From: Nomia melanderi | Taxonomy: Eukaryota > Arthropoda > Insecta > Hymenoptera > Halictidae | Reading direction: 5' to 3' | DNA length: 64,000 bases | NCBI RefSeq assembly: GCF_051020985.1 | Contig: NC_134999.1 | Span: forward strand, 10,664,001-10,728,000 | Shown here: positions 12,581 through 25,306 of the stretch, in pieces | Numbering within the stretch: position 1 is the first letter of the stretch | Layout of the letters: each line of letters opens with the position of its first letter | The notes under the pieces: generated by a model | Databases searched by the model: none | Seen by the model: only the letters and a program-made list of their open reading frames with translations | What the model was told of the DNA's origin: nothing | Position numbers and translations under genes: made by a program

Positions 12581-15059
12581 GTTGAAATCGAGATAAAATG
12601 TCTAAGTCCGAAGGATCGACGTGGAAACACTAGAGATCGTTCGATTTTCTCGAGATTTGAAATAGACGATTCCCACTTGATGCCGTGGTTTCTTGCGGTC
12701 CCAAGGTCGCCGGACGAAATTCCCGCGTCCGACCCGGTATAATTTCAGGCGTTTATGACTCGCCAAGAACAAATAATAATTTAGTGGGCGTCCACCGGCT
12801 TCATCCCCCCGGTGATAGCTGGAGAACGACGGCTCCCTCCCGGCCGAACACACTGTATAAATAACGAGTGGCGCCAGCCGAACTTCCACTGTTACATTAT
12901 CTCTTATGGTTTACACACGCCACGGCCCACCATTATATTAACCCGTCCAGGCCGATCCACGCACGCACACATCGGCCGGAACACGGGACTCGCGTTCGTG
13001 TGAAAAGGTGAAGCTCTAGCATCCCGATCTCAGCCTTATACGATTTCTTATTAGTCCTTCGGGCTGCTCGAGGTGTGAGAAACCCGGAGATCGGTCATCG
13101 GTATACCGGGTGTATCCCCCATAACCAGGTTTTAACGAGAAACCGGTCATTTTTTACCCGTCCAATTATAAGTCGAATTCTCTTCCGTTCAGCCGGATGA
13201 TTTTTATGGCGTTAATGTGAAATTTGATTTCAGGGAACAAATAATAATGTCGGCGAACGAATGAGAAAGACAGTGAGTGTTGTCGATTTTTAATTAATCT
13301 TTTCTTTCGTTAATTTAACGTTGCGGATTGCTTCTTTCAGTAAAGCTGATGAACACCGAATCAGTTTCCCAATACACATCTCGTGTACGAGGAGTTGCTA
13401 ACCCTTAAGCTACCCCGCGGCGAGTGCTCGCATCTCAGATTTAAGTGGATTAGCTTCAGAAACAAATGCTGGGTTATTGATCCCCGGTTCTTGGTAGTGG
13501 TTGCCCGACCCGAAGGTGCGAAAAATACGGAGACCTCTTCTGAATTATAATGACGGGATCAATATGTACCGGGTGGGCTGAACAAAAGGAACCCCGGGTA
13601 CCATATGTTGGCGCGTCGCGATCGAAGAAATTTCCTTCCTCCTTATTCGCGTAGATTTTTCTCAAAGCTCACTTATTTTCTTTCCTATACTTTTATACAA
13701 TCTAGAACTGGAAATCAAAATAATTGCATATGCTATATTTGTAAAACACTACAAAATAATAATTAAGCTGTTCTTACAAATATGAACAAAATAAAACACG
13801 CGACAATTACTCAAAATACACGATAATAAAATTCATGTATTCATTTAATAAAATGAAAATAGTCAAAATAACAAAATTCCACAAACCAAACGTAAAATTG
13901 TCGGTTATGTTATTTCGAACATTTTCCCGGACACTCGTCGAAAGAAGGAAACTTGACTGAATAAATGGTGTTTGTCTCCCCCCCCCGATCCCGTGTGACC
14001 GAAACGAGTCAATTAATTCGGCGCATCGTCGGATCGTATCGATTTAAAGTCCGCTAAGGCCGCAGAGTAGCATGATCCCGCGATTAGTATCGTAATGCGT
14101 GGCCGCTAGAATCGGCGTTTGCCCAACCGGGCATTATTTTCAGCGTTCCGTGTTATTAAGATCTATGATAAAAGAGTGGCCGGACACGAAAGGCACCAAG
14201 GAACAACGATCATTCCCGGGCATTCGGCTAGACGCGCACGCCCGCGGGCCGCGGGAGCGTAGCGGAATCTCACCGCGCCGCAGAGATCGTTGCTTTCCGC
14301 TTGCTACTGTGCAATTATGTTCTCGCGTGAAATTTCCCGTGTCACGGACGCACGGTCGCGCGTGAGCCGCGACGAAAAAGCGCGAATCGGTGTCCGCGAT
14401 CCTTCGATTACCATCATTCTTTTTTCTGCTGGATAATTCAATTATCCGTTGCAACGAAGCCCGCCGCCATGCCGCGGCTTGAGCAAAGGTAATTGGCCAC
14501 CGATGGACAACGACGTTACTACCATGTTTCTCCGGTTATCGTCCGATGCAATCGATAACTATTGTTACTCGACTGCATAACGCTCACCTCGTCGTTCTCG
14601 CAGGAACGCTCCGCGAAAGTTCCCCGGCAAACCGGGACTGCTCGGGAATTTGATGAATTATTGATGGAATAAAAGTATCTTGGCCTGGAGAAACTTTGCT
14701 GGTGATGTTCATCGATATTCCCTGGAAATTTCAACTGCAACGATAGTTTATTTCGAAAATAATTGTATCTATTTAAGAATCAAGGTAGCGGTTGGCTTCT
14801 GTTTTTTGCTGGCAATTTTATTTTCGGTACTCGATTGGCGAGAAGAATCGGTGCAAGCTTCGACGTACGCTGAATAAAATTGTTCATCGGTTGAATAAGA
14901 AAATTCAACGTAATTTAGAAGAAAACCTGAACGCGTCAATGATTCTGTTCGCGTCGAATTAACGCAGCCCCGTTAAAAGTATGCCGGCCACAGCCTGTGT
15001 AGGCTGCAACGGCAGCTGGCGAATAGCGGGGTACCTATTAAAGTCCTCTAGATAAAGCG

Positions 15060-15120
15060 CGAGATTAATTGCCCGCATGCAATGGGTAATTGATCAGATC
15101 CAGTTCAGTACTTGGCCAGC
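15060..15120. promoter_or_regulatory. Possible conserved regulatory element with TAATTG sites
   Basis: The stretch includes GATTAATTGCCCGCATGCAA and then GGGTAATTGATCAGATC. The two TAATTG cores flank a near-palindromic GCATGC, within a GC-moderate patch. It looks like the compact motif mix of an intronic enhancer. Confirmation needs cross-species alignment. Confidence 0.2.
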
Positions 15121-16395
15121 GTTCCGGCGGGGCTGCGGTGCACGTGGACTTCGCGGCAATATGTACAATGTTCTGATCGACGTGTTTTTCTTTCTACAAA
15201 ACTCCCGTTTCCGCTATATTTCATAAACTATAACTTATGAGGGCACATTAATGACATTTTCTAACGCAAATCATCATTAAAATTTCACTTCAGTTCTATA
15301 AATGAGGAAAACCGTTGGAAATTATATTTCAACCATTCGTCGTCAAAAAAACAAACCTGCTGAAGGTAATCGAAAAACGCTTAATTAAAAAGAAGCGTAA
15401 TACAAGAGCAATTTAGAAATATTAAAAATTCTGCTGCAACTACCCTCGAGTTGCCGAGAAAAAGATAAGTCTCCTCGAGGTGGAAGAGGCGCCGAAGTCG
15501 GAAGGAGACTAAAAACAGGCCGGGCAAGTGTCAAATTCAGAGGGTTAAAAGTGTCGCTGGGAATCGCGGCTCGCCGTAAGAAAAGAGGCCGAGAAGACGG
15601 CGATATCAATTAATTCGCGAGGGCAAAAAAGACGACGTTTCCCGAGGATGAAAGGGAAAAGGGTGTCGCCAAGACGGGTCTCGTGTAGAAGAATAGTCGA
15701 CAAGAGGAAGAATGTCGCGGGCGGAGGCGAGCGAAATGAATTCGTGCGTCTAGAAATCTCACCCCACCTCCCACACCCCTATCCACAACTCCTGTGTCTC
15801 TCTCGCTCGCGCCCCTTACTCCCGTTTCTTTCTATTCTGGTCCCATCCCCGCCACCGGTTTCCATCTATCTGGTTGCATTTCACATGGAATTCACACGTC
15901 TCGCGTGCACACTCGGTGAAAAAAAGAAAGGGGTAGGCGAGTTGTATCCAAGGGGTGTAGGTCGAAAGAGGGCGAAAGAAGGCGGGCGTAACAGCTTTCT
16001 ATTTGCATACTGCCTCTCCCTTTTCATCCGCGAGCTCCCTTTCGACACTGGTGTTATTTGCATTCAGAAATTGGCCGGCAACCACCGCCGCGACCTCCTT
16101 CCTTTCTTCCTTCCTCCCTGCACGGACGAGCCCGCGCCTCGGCACCCCCACGATCACCGATTTTTCCTAGACAGTTTTCGAATCACTTTTTCATTCAATT
16201 GTCTTTTTGTAAATTATTGTTGTATTATAAATTTCAAAAAGTAATCTTTTGTGGTTGAAAATATGTATGGAGAATGATAAAATTATAGATAGATAGGGTT
16301 TGGTCATTTAATAGTGGTAGTTTTGGTGGTTGTAGGTGTGTGAGATTGATTTGAAAATAATTTTAATAGAGAAATTGGTGAGGTTTGATTTTTAG

Positions 16396-16655
16396 AATGT
16401 GCGAAGGGATCGTTGGACGCGCAAGAAAATTCCCACAATGGGCGCGGTCACGATTCACGGGGAACAATTCCGTCGAGGACAATCTGTCAGCGGGTTTTGA
16501 GCAGCACGAGCTCGTAACACCCGCGTTACATATTCGCAGATATGCTGATAGGCGTAAGACAACTCAAGACAAAGCGAGAAAAAAACGAAAGGAATGGTCT
16601 CGTCCCGGTAAACGGTCGTTATCTATTCACATTCGCTCGGACATCAATATAAATG
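16396..16655 (+). other. Candidate nested plus-strand exon (unrecognised)
   Basis: A 260-nt segment between an acceptor-type sequence (TTTGATTTTTAG ending at 16395, preceded by about 190 bases of AT/T-rich DNA) and a near-consensus donor, AAATG|GTAAGTGG (GT at 16656-16657). One frame is open across it from ATG 16397 (MCEGIVGRARKFPQWARSRF...), Lys/Arg-rich near the end. The sharp change from AT-rich to GC-richer DNA at the acceptor fits an intron-exon boundary. The peptide is not recognised. It may be an exon of a nested gene or of a non-coding RNA antisense to bifid, or chance. Confidence 0.25.
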
Positions 16656-19600
16656 GTAAGTGGAATACACGCACGGCACACACGCGCGGCTTGTACACGT
16701 GTTCCCGGCGGTCGCGCGCCCTTACGCGCCGCTTAGACCCGAGCTTCAACCCTCGTAATTCCTTTTTCGCATCGAACATGTACCACATCTCGACGTAAGT
16801 TCTACGGAACGTTTTTATTCCTCTTCAAACAGGAAACTTGTTATGATTATTATAACGGTTCCAATATTTAAAAATGTTGCTGGGTACGTTGCAATATATA
16901 AAAATTGTAATCTTAAATGTTTATTTCAAATTTTCAAACTTATAAATTTTTCAATTCAAATTTTTAGATTGAAATTTTTAAATAAAAATTTCTGAATCAA
17001 TTCACGAATATTTCCAAACGATCTCGCCGTAGAACCAAGCAAAAACATACATAAGTAGCAATTTCCGATTAACATATGTAAACGCGAAGAATTCTCTGAC
17101 CATATCGAGATCCTCGATCGACTTTCCCTTCAAAGGACGATCACGACTTGAAGGATTGTTCGGAACACTTCCAGTGGTTACACGGCCGATCGATCGACGG
17201 GAATCATGAACCTTCGATCGAAGGACGGATGTATCGGCTCGAATTCGACACGTGCTGTTACAGATTATTACATGCACCGTGTTGTGCATCGAGTGCAGGC
17301 ACATGCAACCGGCCACTGTATTCCCGCTTGCAGCACCCTTATCGATTTATGCGCCCCGCGACGCTTCGCGGATGTTCCGCGAACAATACATGTCTCGTTG
17401 AACAAAACAATTTATTAAGTTAATTCGTCCGAAGATCCTCGAGCGACAATCACACAAAAGAGAACGGTATCCAACTGGCCCGAAAAATTTTGTTAATCCG
17501 ATAAACTGGTGTTACCGCGATCGTAACAAACAATTATAAATTTCAACGAGATGAATGATTACGTTTTTTTCCCGCGAAATTATATGAGAACGCGCGGCTT
17601 TCTCTTCCCGATCTGCAACGACAATTTAAGTGTAGTAATTGCATTCCGACGATGTCATCACTTCCGGCTGCGATTTCTCGTCGGTCGAACTTGTTCGTAT
17701 TATTCCAGCACTCGTCAAGTGTCGCACGTTTTAGGATCAATTCCAGAGACGTTGATTTATCTTTTAATTTACGATTTCCTCAGGAAGAATCTTTGAAATG
17801 TTAAATGAAAGCATGATCTCGTTAAACGGATGAGGTTGTCCTTTCAACTGCTCTTTTTTTTTAATTCCCCTGGACAGTCAAAGCAATTTTCGTCTTCGTC
17901 AGGTACGCGGGAATCTCGTCGCGCGCAGCTCGCTGCCTAATTGCGAGATAAAAGGTGGACGTTCGCGCGGACTGTTATCTTCGGTTCGCGGCGTAACACG
18001 TAACTTACACGCTCGCGGGCCTGCATTACGCGCACCAGATAATGGGACGCTAATTATTTCTTGCTGTAACCGCCGGCTAATTTACCGCGCCGTCTCGGAA
18101 CTTCTCTTACGCGGCTGATTCTTCAGACCGTGAGCAGTTAGCTACCGCTTTTTGACAGCCTCGTACTCTCCGTTTACCCTTTACCTCCATTTTGGATCGT
18201 ACAATATTAAATTATTATCTTATGAATTTATGGAACGTATTAACTTTTTATAGTCGCGAGAGCTCTCAGTTGTTCTGACTCGTCGTGAAATCTTTATACC
18301 TTTAATTATATATTCTTTTTTACGGACCTGTATAAATCAATTTAATAAACGTACTTTATATATGTTACGATCCAGTTGGAAATAACTGGTGTCTCTTAAT
18401 TGGATGTCAACTTTGATTTCAACGAAATCAGGGAACCAACGAAATGTCCACTTTAGAATTCACTAATCACATCGTTCTTCACTTAAGGGATCGTTTCTTT
18501 GGTCTCAATTTTGATAAATGGATTTATGAAAATTGTTGTTCACATAATAGTCCCCAACCTATCATATCCTGCTCGTTTATTAATTCCATATAACGACTTT
18601 CCGCACGATGAGCCCGATGGAGGGGGCTCGCGTGCGAGCGGACTAACGCGTCGCGATGCGAAGCGACACGACGCGACGCGCTATCTCGTAATCGCGGGTG
18701 TACGGGGTCCGCGTGGCCTTGAAAAACACCACCGCGAGTGCCGGTTGAGATAAGAATTCCTAAGCGAGTATACGAAAATTTATAGTGAAGCAGAAAAGCG
18801 GCTTTGGAACGATCCGTAGGACCGATCGTCGCGGAACAAGGGCAGGACACACTCGATAGGGAAAGATGGGGTCCCAAACACGACTGCGCGATTATCTCTG
18901 TCTTTTTCGGAACGGTTTGCGCGCCGCTAGAAAGAAACCGTGCTTTAGTGTCGCAACATGCATTAGCAGAGTAATGAATCGACAATTTCTGGCCGCAGTT
19001 TATGATCGACTGGATGCCAATTCGACGAACCCCGCGGCCAATTTCTGTAATTATCCGCGTGTTTTTCTGTGCACGCTGGCGTTTACGTAAATGATACGGG
19101 GCTGGAATTCTCGATGATTCGCGCGTCATAATCCTCGCTCTTTCCTCGGGAAGTGTGGACGCGTTCGATACACTTGCGACTAAATAGATCAGCGTCACGG
19201 GCGAGATAAGTTGCTTTTTGGAGAAGACGAGCGAATGGAATTTGAGAAGTGGAAACCATTTTCCTTGTGAATTTTGATCAATAAAGTGAGAATTTTGCTA
19301 GGTTTCTTTACACATGATGGAAATGTGGTATTTATTTTGATAATTTTTAGTTTTTGAGAATTTAATATCTTTTTCTATTTTGTTCTTGCAATATTCTTTG
19401 TGTTTGCTGCAGACTAAATGAGCGCAATAAAGATTTTCTTATTATTATAATGTCAGGGGTCAGGATCTCGGTATAGAAAATATCAGTGCCCACTAAAATG
19501 GATCAACATACAGTTAGATATTAATAACAAAAAATGATATTTATGCCGACTGGAAGGAAACGAATACCATTCGCGTTTAATAAATTCAGAATCGCGGCTA

Positions 19601-21838
19601 TATAAGGTTAGCAATTATACCCGATCGCTGGGTAACGCAAAGTGCAAGAAACTTGTTGCGTCCGTGCCCGTTGCGACGAGACATTTCATTGCACGGCTAC
19701 CGTGCGAAGGATATAACGTGTCAATAAACAGTAAATAATTTAATACGCGTATCCAGTGACCAGTGTTGCAATACGGCAAAGTCTAGGGAAAAAATCTGTG
19801 TTTTCTATGCGGAACGTAACGTGAACAAATCGCACCGTATCGCGAACGTTGGAATAAAAAGAAACAGAAAACGGGGAAAAAATAAAAAAAAGAAACGTCT
19901 GCGTGGCAGAATTAATATCGACGTATCGAATGATATTTAAGCGGAACGTAGACGGCTCCAATTAGCGGTCAGATTCATTTACCGTTCGTTAAGTGTCTCG
20001 CCTTATTTTCGTCGAAATTCCGTGCTCCGTCTCGAGTGATTTCCACGGAGCACGAGCGCGGGATGACTGCCTGGCCATTGATTTCGTCAGGTTTTCAAGC
20101 CACGTGAGTCACGCAGCAAAGATGCGTGGCCAAGAAACAGAATCCACCAGTTTTTCCGTTTCTATTTCCCAAGAATAATATTCGCGATTAAATATTTCGT
20201 TCCTTTTTCTTCCCTTCAGGATTACGTGGAATGATCTCGTTATAATTAACCCTTTCGCCTCAAAGAAACCTATGAATGTCATGCAGCGTTAAAAAGTTAC
20301 TATCCGGAAACACTAAAATTTAATCTTAATTTCAATAAACTGAAGGAAGATGTTTCCGAGTTTCAACAGGAAAATATTTAATTCCACTTAATGGAATCAA
20401 AGGCGTCCTAATCGAAGGAATGAATAAAATTTTTGAAGTATTGCAGGGAATTTCCCTTGTTTAGTAATACTTTTATTTCCGTCGCGCCGTCCTCGAGCGT
20501 GAGTCGCATGACGGACGTTTTAGCGATTCGTTTATTCGTGTTGAACGGGTTACATAAATAAATAAATATTCAGTCCGTCGTCGGACTTAATTACAAGCCA
20601 TTAACTCGAAAGCTCGAGCAATCAATCTCATGCGTGGAAAACGTCGCGGTGTAAGCCGTCCGCGGCCACGCTCGCCGCTCATATTTCTTTTGTTCTATCG
20701 GCCGATCTACTACGCGTACGATTTTCATCGGCGTAGAGCGTTTTTGTAGCCGCGAAACTTCGTATTTCGCTGTAGGGAAATTCGTTTGTCACGCAAATCA
20801 GACCCTCAGCCCTTGAATAATGTCCGATCGTCGCAATCAGAACGTTCTCGCGCCGGTCCGTCGAAAATTGGAAACGAACGAGATGAAAATTGGGGCGGAG
20901 CCACGCAGTGACAATGTCGCGCAAGTCTGCTGGAAAACGCGCAAGCGTTGCCTTATCGCGAAATATCATTCCCAATAACAGGAACAGCCGGCGAGGGTAG
21001 GACAACTCGGAGGAGGCAACCCTTTGGGTAGAGGGGTGACAGTGCGGGATAGTTCAATGACCTCTGCCGGTTAGGAGTATTAATGAAATTTCGTTTTCGA
21101 ATAGAATTGAACATATTGCAAATTTTCGATGAAGCATCTTGAATGTGTATTAAAAGAGAATATTATTTTTATATTAAAGGTTTTAACGGATTAAAAATAT
21201 CAGAAAAAGAAAATGACGTTCTGTTCAAATGACTGTTCTGTTCCTTTTTGATAATTCGATTTTATAGATGAAATGTTTCTAGGTTTCTATGTTTGAGGGT
21301 TGAAACAACCCCTCGTGTATTGAGGATGTATTATAACATCGAATGTCGAAGATTAACGATAATTCCTGCGAAAGGTAGGTTGGTTGAGGCAGTATCTTTT
21401 GACTAACCAATACAAACGCGAAACTTTGAAACGTGTCTACATTTTTACACACAATGGATGAAATAACATTGTCTGTACTTAAAATGTCCATTATAAAACA
21501 TTATTGTTAATTACAGTAACAATAGAAAACAAGAAAGAAACGATTAGCAAGCGCAAACTTCAGAGACCAACGTCCACCAAGAATATCAAAAAGCAGTTCA
21601 ACAAAAAAGTAAAGAAAAATTATCACTGCACCGGCATACTACCTCTTCACTGTTTCTCGCGGCGGTTCGATAAGAATCTCGGAAGCCATGGAAGTAGCCA
21701 GCACTTACCGCGACACCGTTCATCCTTCCTTCCCGCTTGGCAGTGTAGAAAATACCTCGATATCCCTAGGTCGACACCACGTGGGAATTGTCGTGCAGAC
21801 CGCGGACGAGTGCGCGCAGTGCTCGGGGGTGCGCGATG

Positions 21839-21856
21839 ACACACACACACAAAAAA
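21839..21856. repeat. (AC)n microsatellite
   Basis: Six AC units run into six A residues at the edge of a GC-rich block in bifid intron 2. Simple repeat. Confidence 0.85.
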
Positions 21857-22003
21857 GCGCCCGGTGAAAAACGAAAGGATGCTTTGCTGCTGGCTCGGTG
21901 TCGCGTTGTGGGTTGAGGTGGTAAGGGGCAACGTCGGAGTACAGCTAGGTGGAGTGCGTGTGCGTGTGGGGGTTGCGTATGGCGCGGAGGTGCGGTGAGA
22001 GGA

Positions 22004-22017
22004 GGGGGGGGGGGGGG
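22004..22017. repeat. Poly-G run (14 G)
   Basis: Fourteen consecutive G preceded by GGTGAGAGGA. It is capable of G-quadruplex formation and prone to sequencing error. A similar 12-G run lies at 6258-6269, and a 9-C run at 13978-13986. Confidence 0.8.
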
Positions 22018-22321
22018 CTTTGAAAGGCTCCCTCCGTTCGCGGGCGAAGGAAACGTCGATACACGGGGCTGGCCTACGATACTCTGACACTTCCACCACA
22101 ATCGCAGAGCGCATTTTCAGGCGCGCTCAGGCCACTACGGCTAATTACCAGACCCACGGCGGCTGAACGCGGGACAAGCGAGCGCGACCCTGAACAGAGA
22201 AACCGTTCCCTTCGCGGCCGACAGAGGAACTGAAAGACCCCGGCACATGCGCCCGCCCCGCGGCCCAGACGAAGACAGAACACCGGCGAGCCTTCCTGGT
22301 GGGGCGTCCAGAAACATGGGA

Positions 22322-22390
22322 TAGACAGAGAGGGAGAGAAAGAAAGAGAGAGAAAAGGAACCGGCGGTGAGAGAAAGACAGAGCGAGGAG
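22322..22390. repeat. GA-rich tract
   Basis: GAGAGGGAGAGAAAGAAAGA-type purine repeats interrupted by CCGGCGG. The tract lies within the 21.6-22.65 kb GC-rich block. It explains the Ser/Leu/Phe-rich minus-strand frames there. Possible GAGA-factor site; no gene. Confidence 0.7.
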
Positions 22391-23999
22391 ACGAAGTGCA
22401 GCGAGACTCTGATCGTGGGCTGCAGCGGATGGGGGGTACGTATAGCGATTGCGGACGACGCGCCACAGGTACGGGGGGTTGCCAGAGGGTGAGAAGGGCG
22501 AGGGTACAGGCTCTCGCCTAGACCCTTCGAGAGGGCTCAAGTGGCTACGGTCGAGGGTGGGGGAACGCCGAGCGCGCGATTTTTGGACTGATGATGCGTG
22601 ACCTTGCTGCCTGGGGGTGGTGAGTGATTTTTTTATTCGGAGGGTAAGTTCCGGGTTTCTCACTGGAAATTCTGGAAAGATTGTTATTGGACGTGGCGAT
22701 GAGTGGTAATCTCTAGTTTAATTTAATTTTTGAAGCGCGAATGGGGTGAATGAATTTTAGTTGTGAACTATTTTCGAATTTTGTGATGTTTGAAGTATAG
22801 TCACTACATCGATTAGATTTTTGGAATGCTAAGGGAACGAAGGATTCTTTCTGAAAATGGATGTAAAATGAATCTATGTATAGCACCCTAACGAACGATC
22901 TTCCCAGAAAGGGGTGAGTAATAGATTCTGTAGAATGTTCGGAATAGCCTTCGAAACAGTGTTCCTACCGCGTGCAGGTGCGTGGGGACACAGGGTGATC
23001 GGACACGACGATTAAAGAATGCTAATTCCGCGTCAGGAGTCAAGGCTGAAGTCGTCACCTCTGATAGCTCGCGGCAGAAAACACGGATACACGGTACGCG
23101 ACGAGGCGCGAGCTCCGTCTGCACGCGATCCAGCCCGCTCGGTCTCGTTTCCGATGGAATTATTACGTGAACCCGGACCGCCGATTAGATTATTCGAGTG
23201 TCAGACACACACACCGACTAACCCCGATGAAAAGTAAATCGGATCGATCGAGCAACGAAACGCACGCGAATGCGTGACGGAAATCACCCCTGTTTCGGGG
23301 ACCACTCCGGTGCCCGGGGCTGAAGAAATGTTAACCCGATTTGATAAGATGTAAATAATTGCTCGGATTTTCACTTTATTGCCTGCTTACCCCCGTTTCA
23401 ATCCTCGATTCCCAACTCTTTGTAATATTTCATAAGGCGAGGGTGAGTAGGAAGCGATTAATGTGGGAAGAATCAGGTTGCGGAATCGAAACAGCTTTTC
23501 CCAGAACTACTTTTTAATGGTAATATGGTGTAGATATCGATCGTGTTAAAGGCTTATGAAAAGCATTCTTTCCGAAGGTCTACAGTATTGCGATTGGAAA
23601 TTCGTTGAAAATAAAATAATAGTGATCGTTTCCGCGCGACTCACTCTCCTCTACTCCGGAATTTTGTTTTAAGTGACCGTTTCCTGACAAGTTGGACGTG
23701 AAAATTAACATTCGTCAATGATAGCAACCGACGAAAAGTGTTAACGATAAGTACGGGTTTAAACGTCGAATATGAACTTGCATATTTCATCGCCCGATAC
23801 GTGTGATGTCGAGTTTCGTTGCGCAACCTTCTATTCTCATACCCCGCGAGTCACGATAACTTTTATCTCCGTTTTCGGGAAGCTTCACGGAAAATTTTGC
23901 GCTAGCAGCGTCGCACACCCAACTGAAATCGAAGGTTTCGTTTGAAAGCAGACGATAGTAGTCCGTGATCCTTCTACGAAATCTTAAAAGCATTAAAAG

Positions 24000-24094
24000 T
24001 AAAAGAAAGAGACGATGAAAAAGAAGAAAAAGAGGAAGAAGATGAAGAAGAAGGAGAAAAAGAAGATGAAGAAGAAGAAAGAAAGGAGAAAAAA
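24000..24094. repeat. Polypurine GAA/AAG tract
   Basis: About 95 bases of A and G with GAA, GAT and AAAG units and few interruptions. Its minus-strand translation gives Leu/Phe runs that mimic membrane segments; its plus-strand translation gives Lys/Glu runs. It is treated as low-complexity DNA, not coding. Confidence 0.8.
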
Positions 24095-25286
24095 GACTGT
24101 ACAGTTTCAATGTTTCCTCAAGCAGATTGCGTAAAGATTTCATTGGTCGGCGTGATGGCGGTGGCTTTATGGTTTGTTGGTCCCGCGGCGCTCGCCGGCG
24201 TTTATTCGATTTAAAAATCAGAGAAATCAAGTCCCATAAAGCAGGCGCTAAACGACTGCAAACAGCGGCTCGCTAACCGCATCAAATCGTCAGAAACTTC
24301 TCTTTATTTACGCCGGCCTGTTCCCTCCGTGTGTGCTCACTCACTGTCTAATTGACTCATTTAAGCGTTCCGTTGTTCCACTCTTGATAAACTGTTTTGA
24401 AATTTAATGCGCGACCGAAACCGGCCAATTAGCAGCGATTCCTTTATAGTCTGAATACGAACGGAGGCGAACACCGCGAATTACTCGCCGATCGTTGACC
24501 AAGTAGGATGAACAGTCGTCATTTTAACTTGCAAAAATCTGCCCGTGGAATAATAATGCGCAAACTCCGATGCAAATTTATTCAGCGTTTCTCTTGTTTC
24601 TAATCCGTCCAATATTTTACCTTTATTTTGAGACCATCCTCGTAGTTTTCAGCGAAATTCGAAATAATTACCCGATGATAGAATTAATTCTCGTCACTGT
24701 TCACGTGTACTCACTGGGGCAAAGTCTCTAAAGAACTTTCCTCGGAAAAACCTCGTTCGTCAAAGAAACTCTATTAATTAACAACACCACCCAAGAACTT
24801 CTATACACTTCTATTCAGCGTTGCTAATTCTGTCGCAAAGATTCGCGTATAAAATCCGCATACTCTATTAATCAGAAAACCGGGAACGATGAAGGCACGC
24901 AGTCTCATATCGAGCAATCCCGCAGCGACTGAAAACCGTCGAAGAAAGAGATCAGGTCTCCGCAACGAGACCATCATCGGATCCCGTTCACAATCCCGGG
25001 ATACGACCGCGTACGGTGGAACTGGTGAATGGGCAGCAATTTGTGGCTCCGGTGGGGCAATTTCGGGGCCCGCTGCACCACGAGTGCGAAACCCCTATCC
25101 CCGGGCCCCACTCGGCCACCGGTCCGTGTTCGCGATGGGCCCGGGTAATATCTCGTTTAGACAGATTACAGGTTCGTGAACAGGCTGCCAATGTATAAAA
25201 CAAACATCGTTAAGCCAGCCCTATACTTAGCCCTCCTCTCCCACCCATTTCTGGGCCGTGTATTATGCGAGTCCTGGACGATTCCA

Positions 25287-25306
25287 GGCCGGGAGCAGTC
25301 CCGGCC
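25287..25306. other. Perfect GC hairpin
   Basis: GGCCGGGA, loop GCAG, TCCCGGCC: an 8-bp perfect stem in GC-rich intronic DNA. It might be a structural RNA element or a palindromic binding site; it is not followed by a T-run or any gene feature. Confidence 0.35.

Noticed and set aside
23787..24230. Minus-strand frame with Leu/Phe-rich stretch resembling membrane helices
   Set aside because: The hydrophobic run is the translation of the polypurine tract at 24000-24094.
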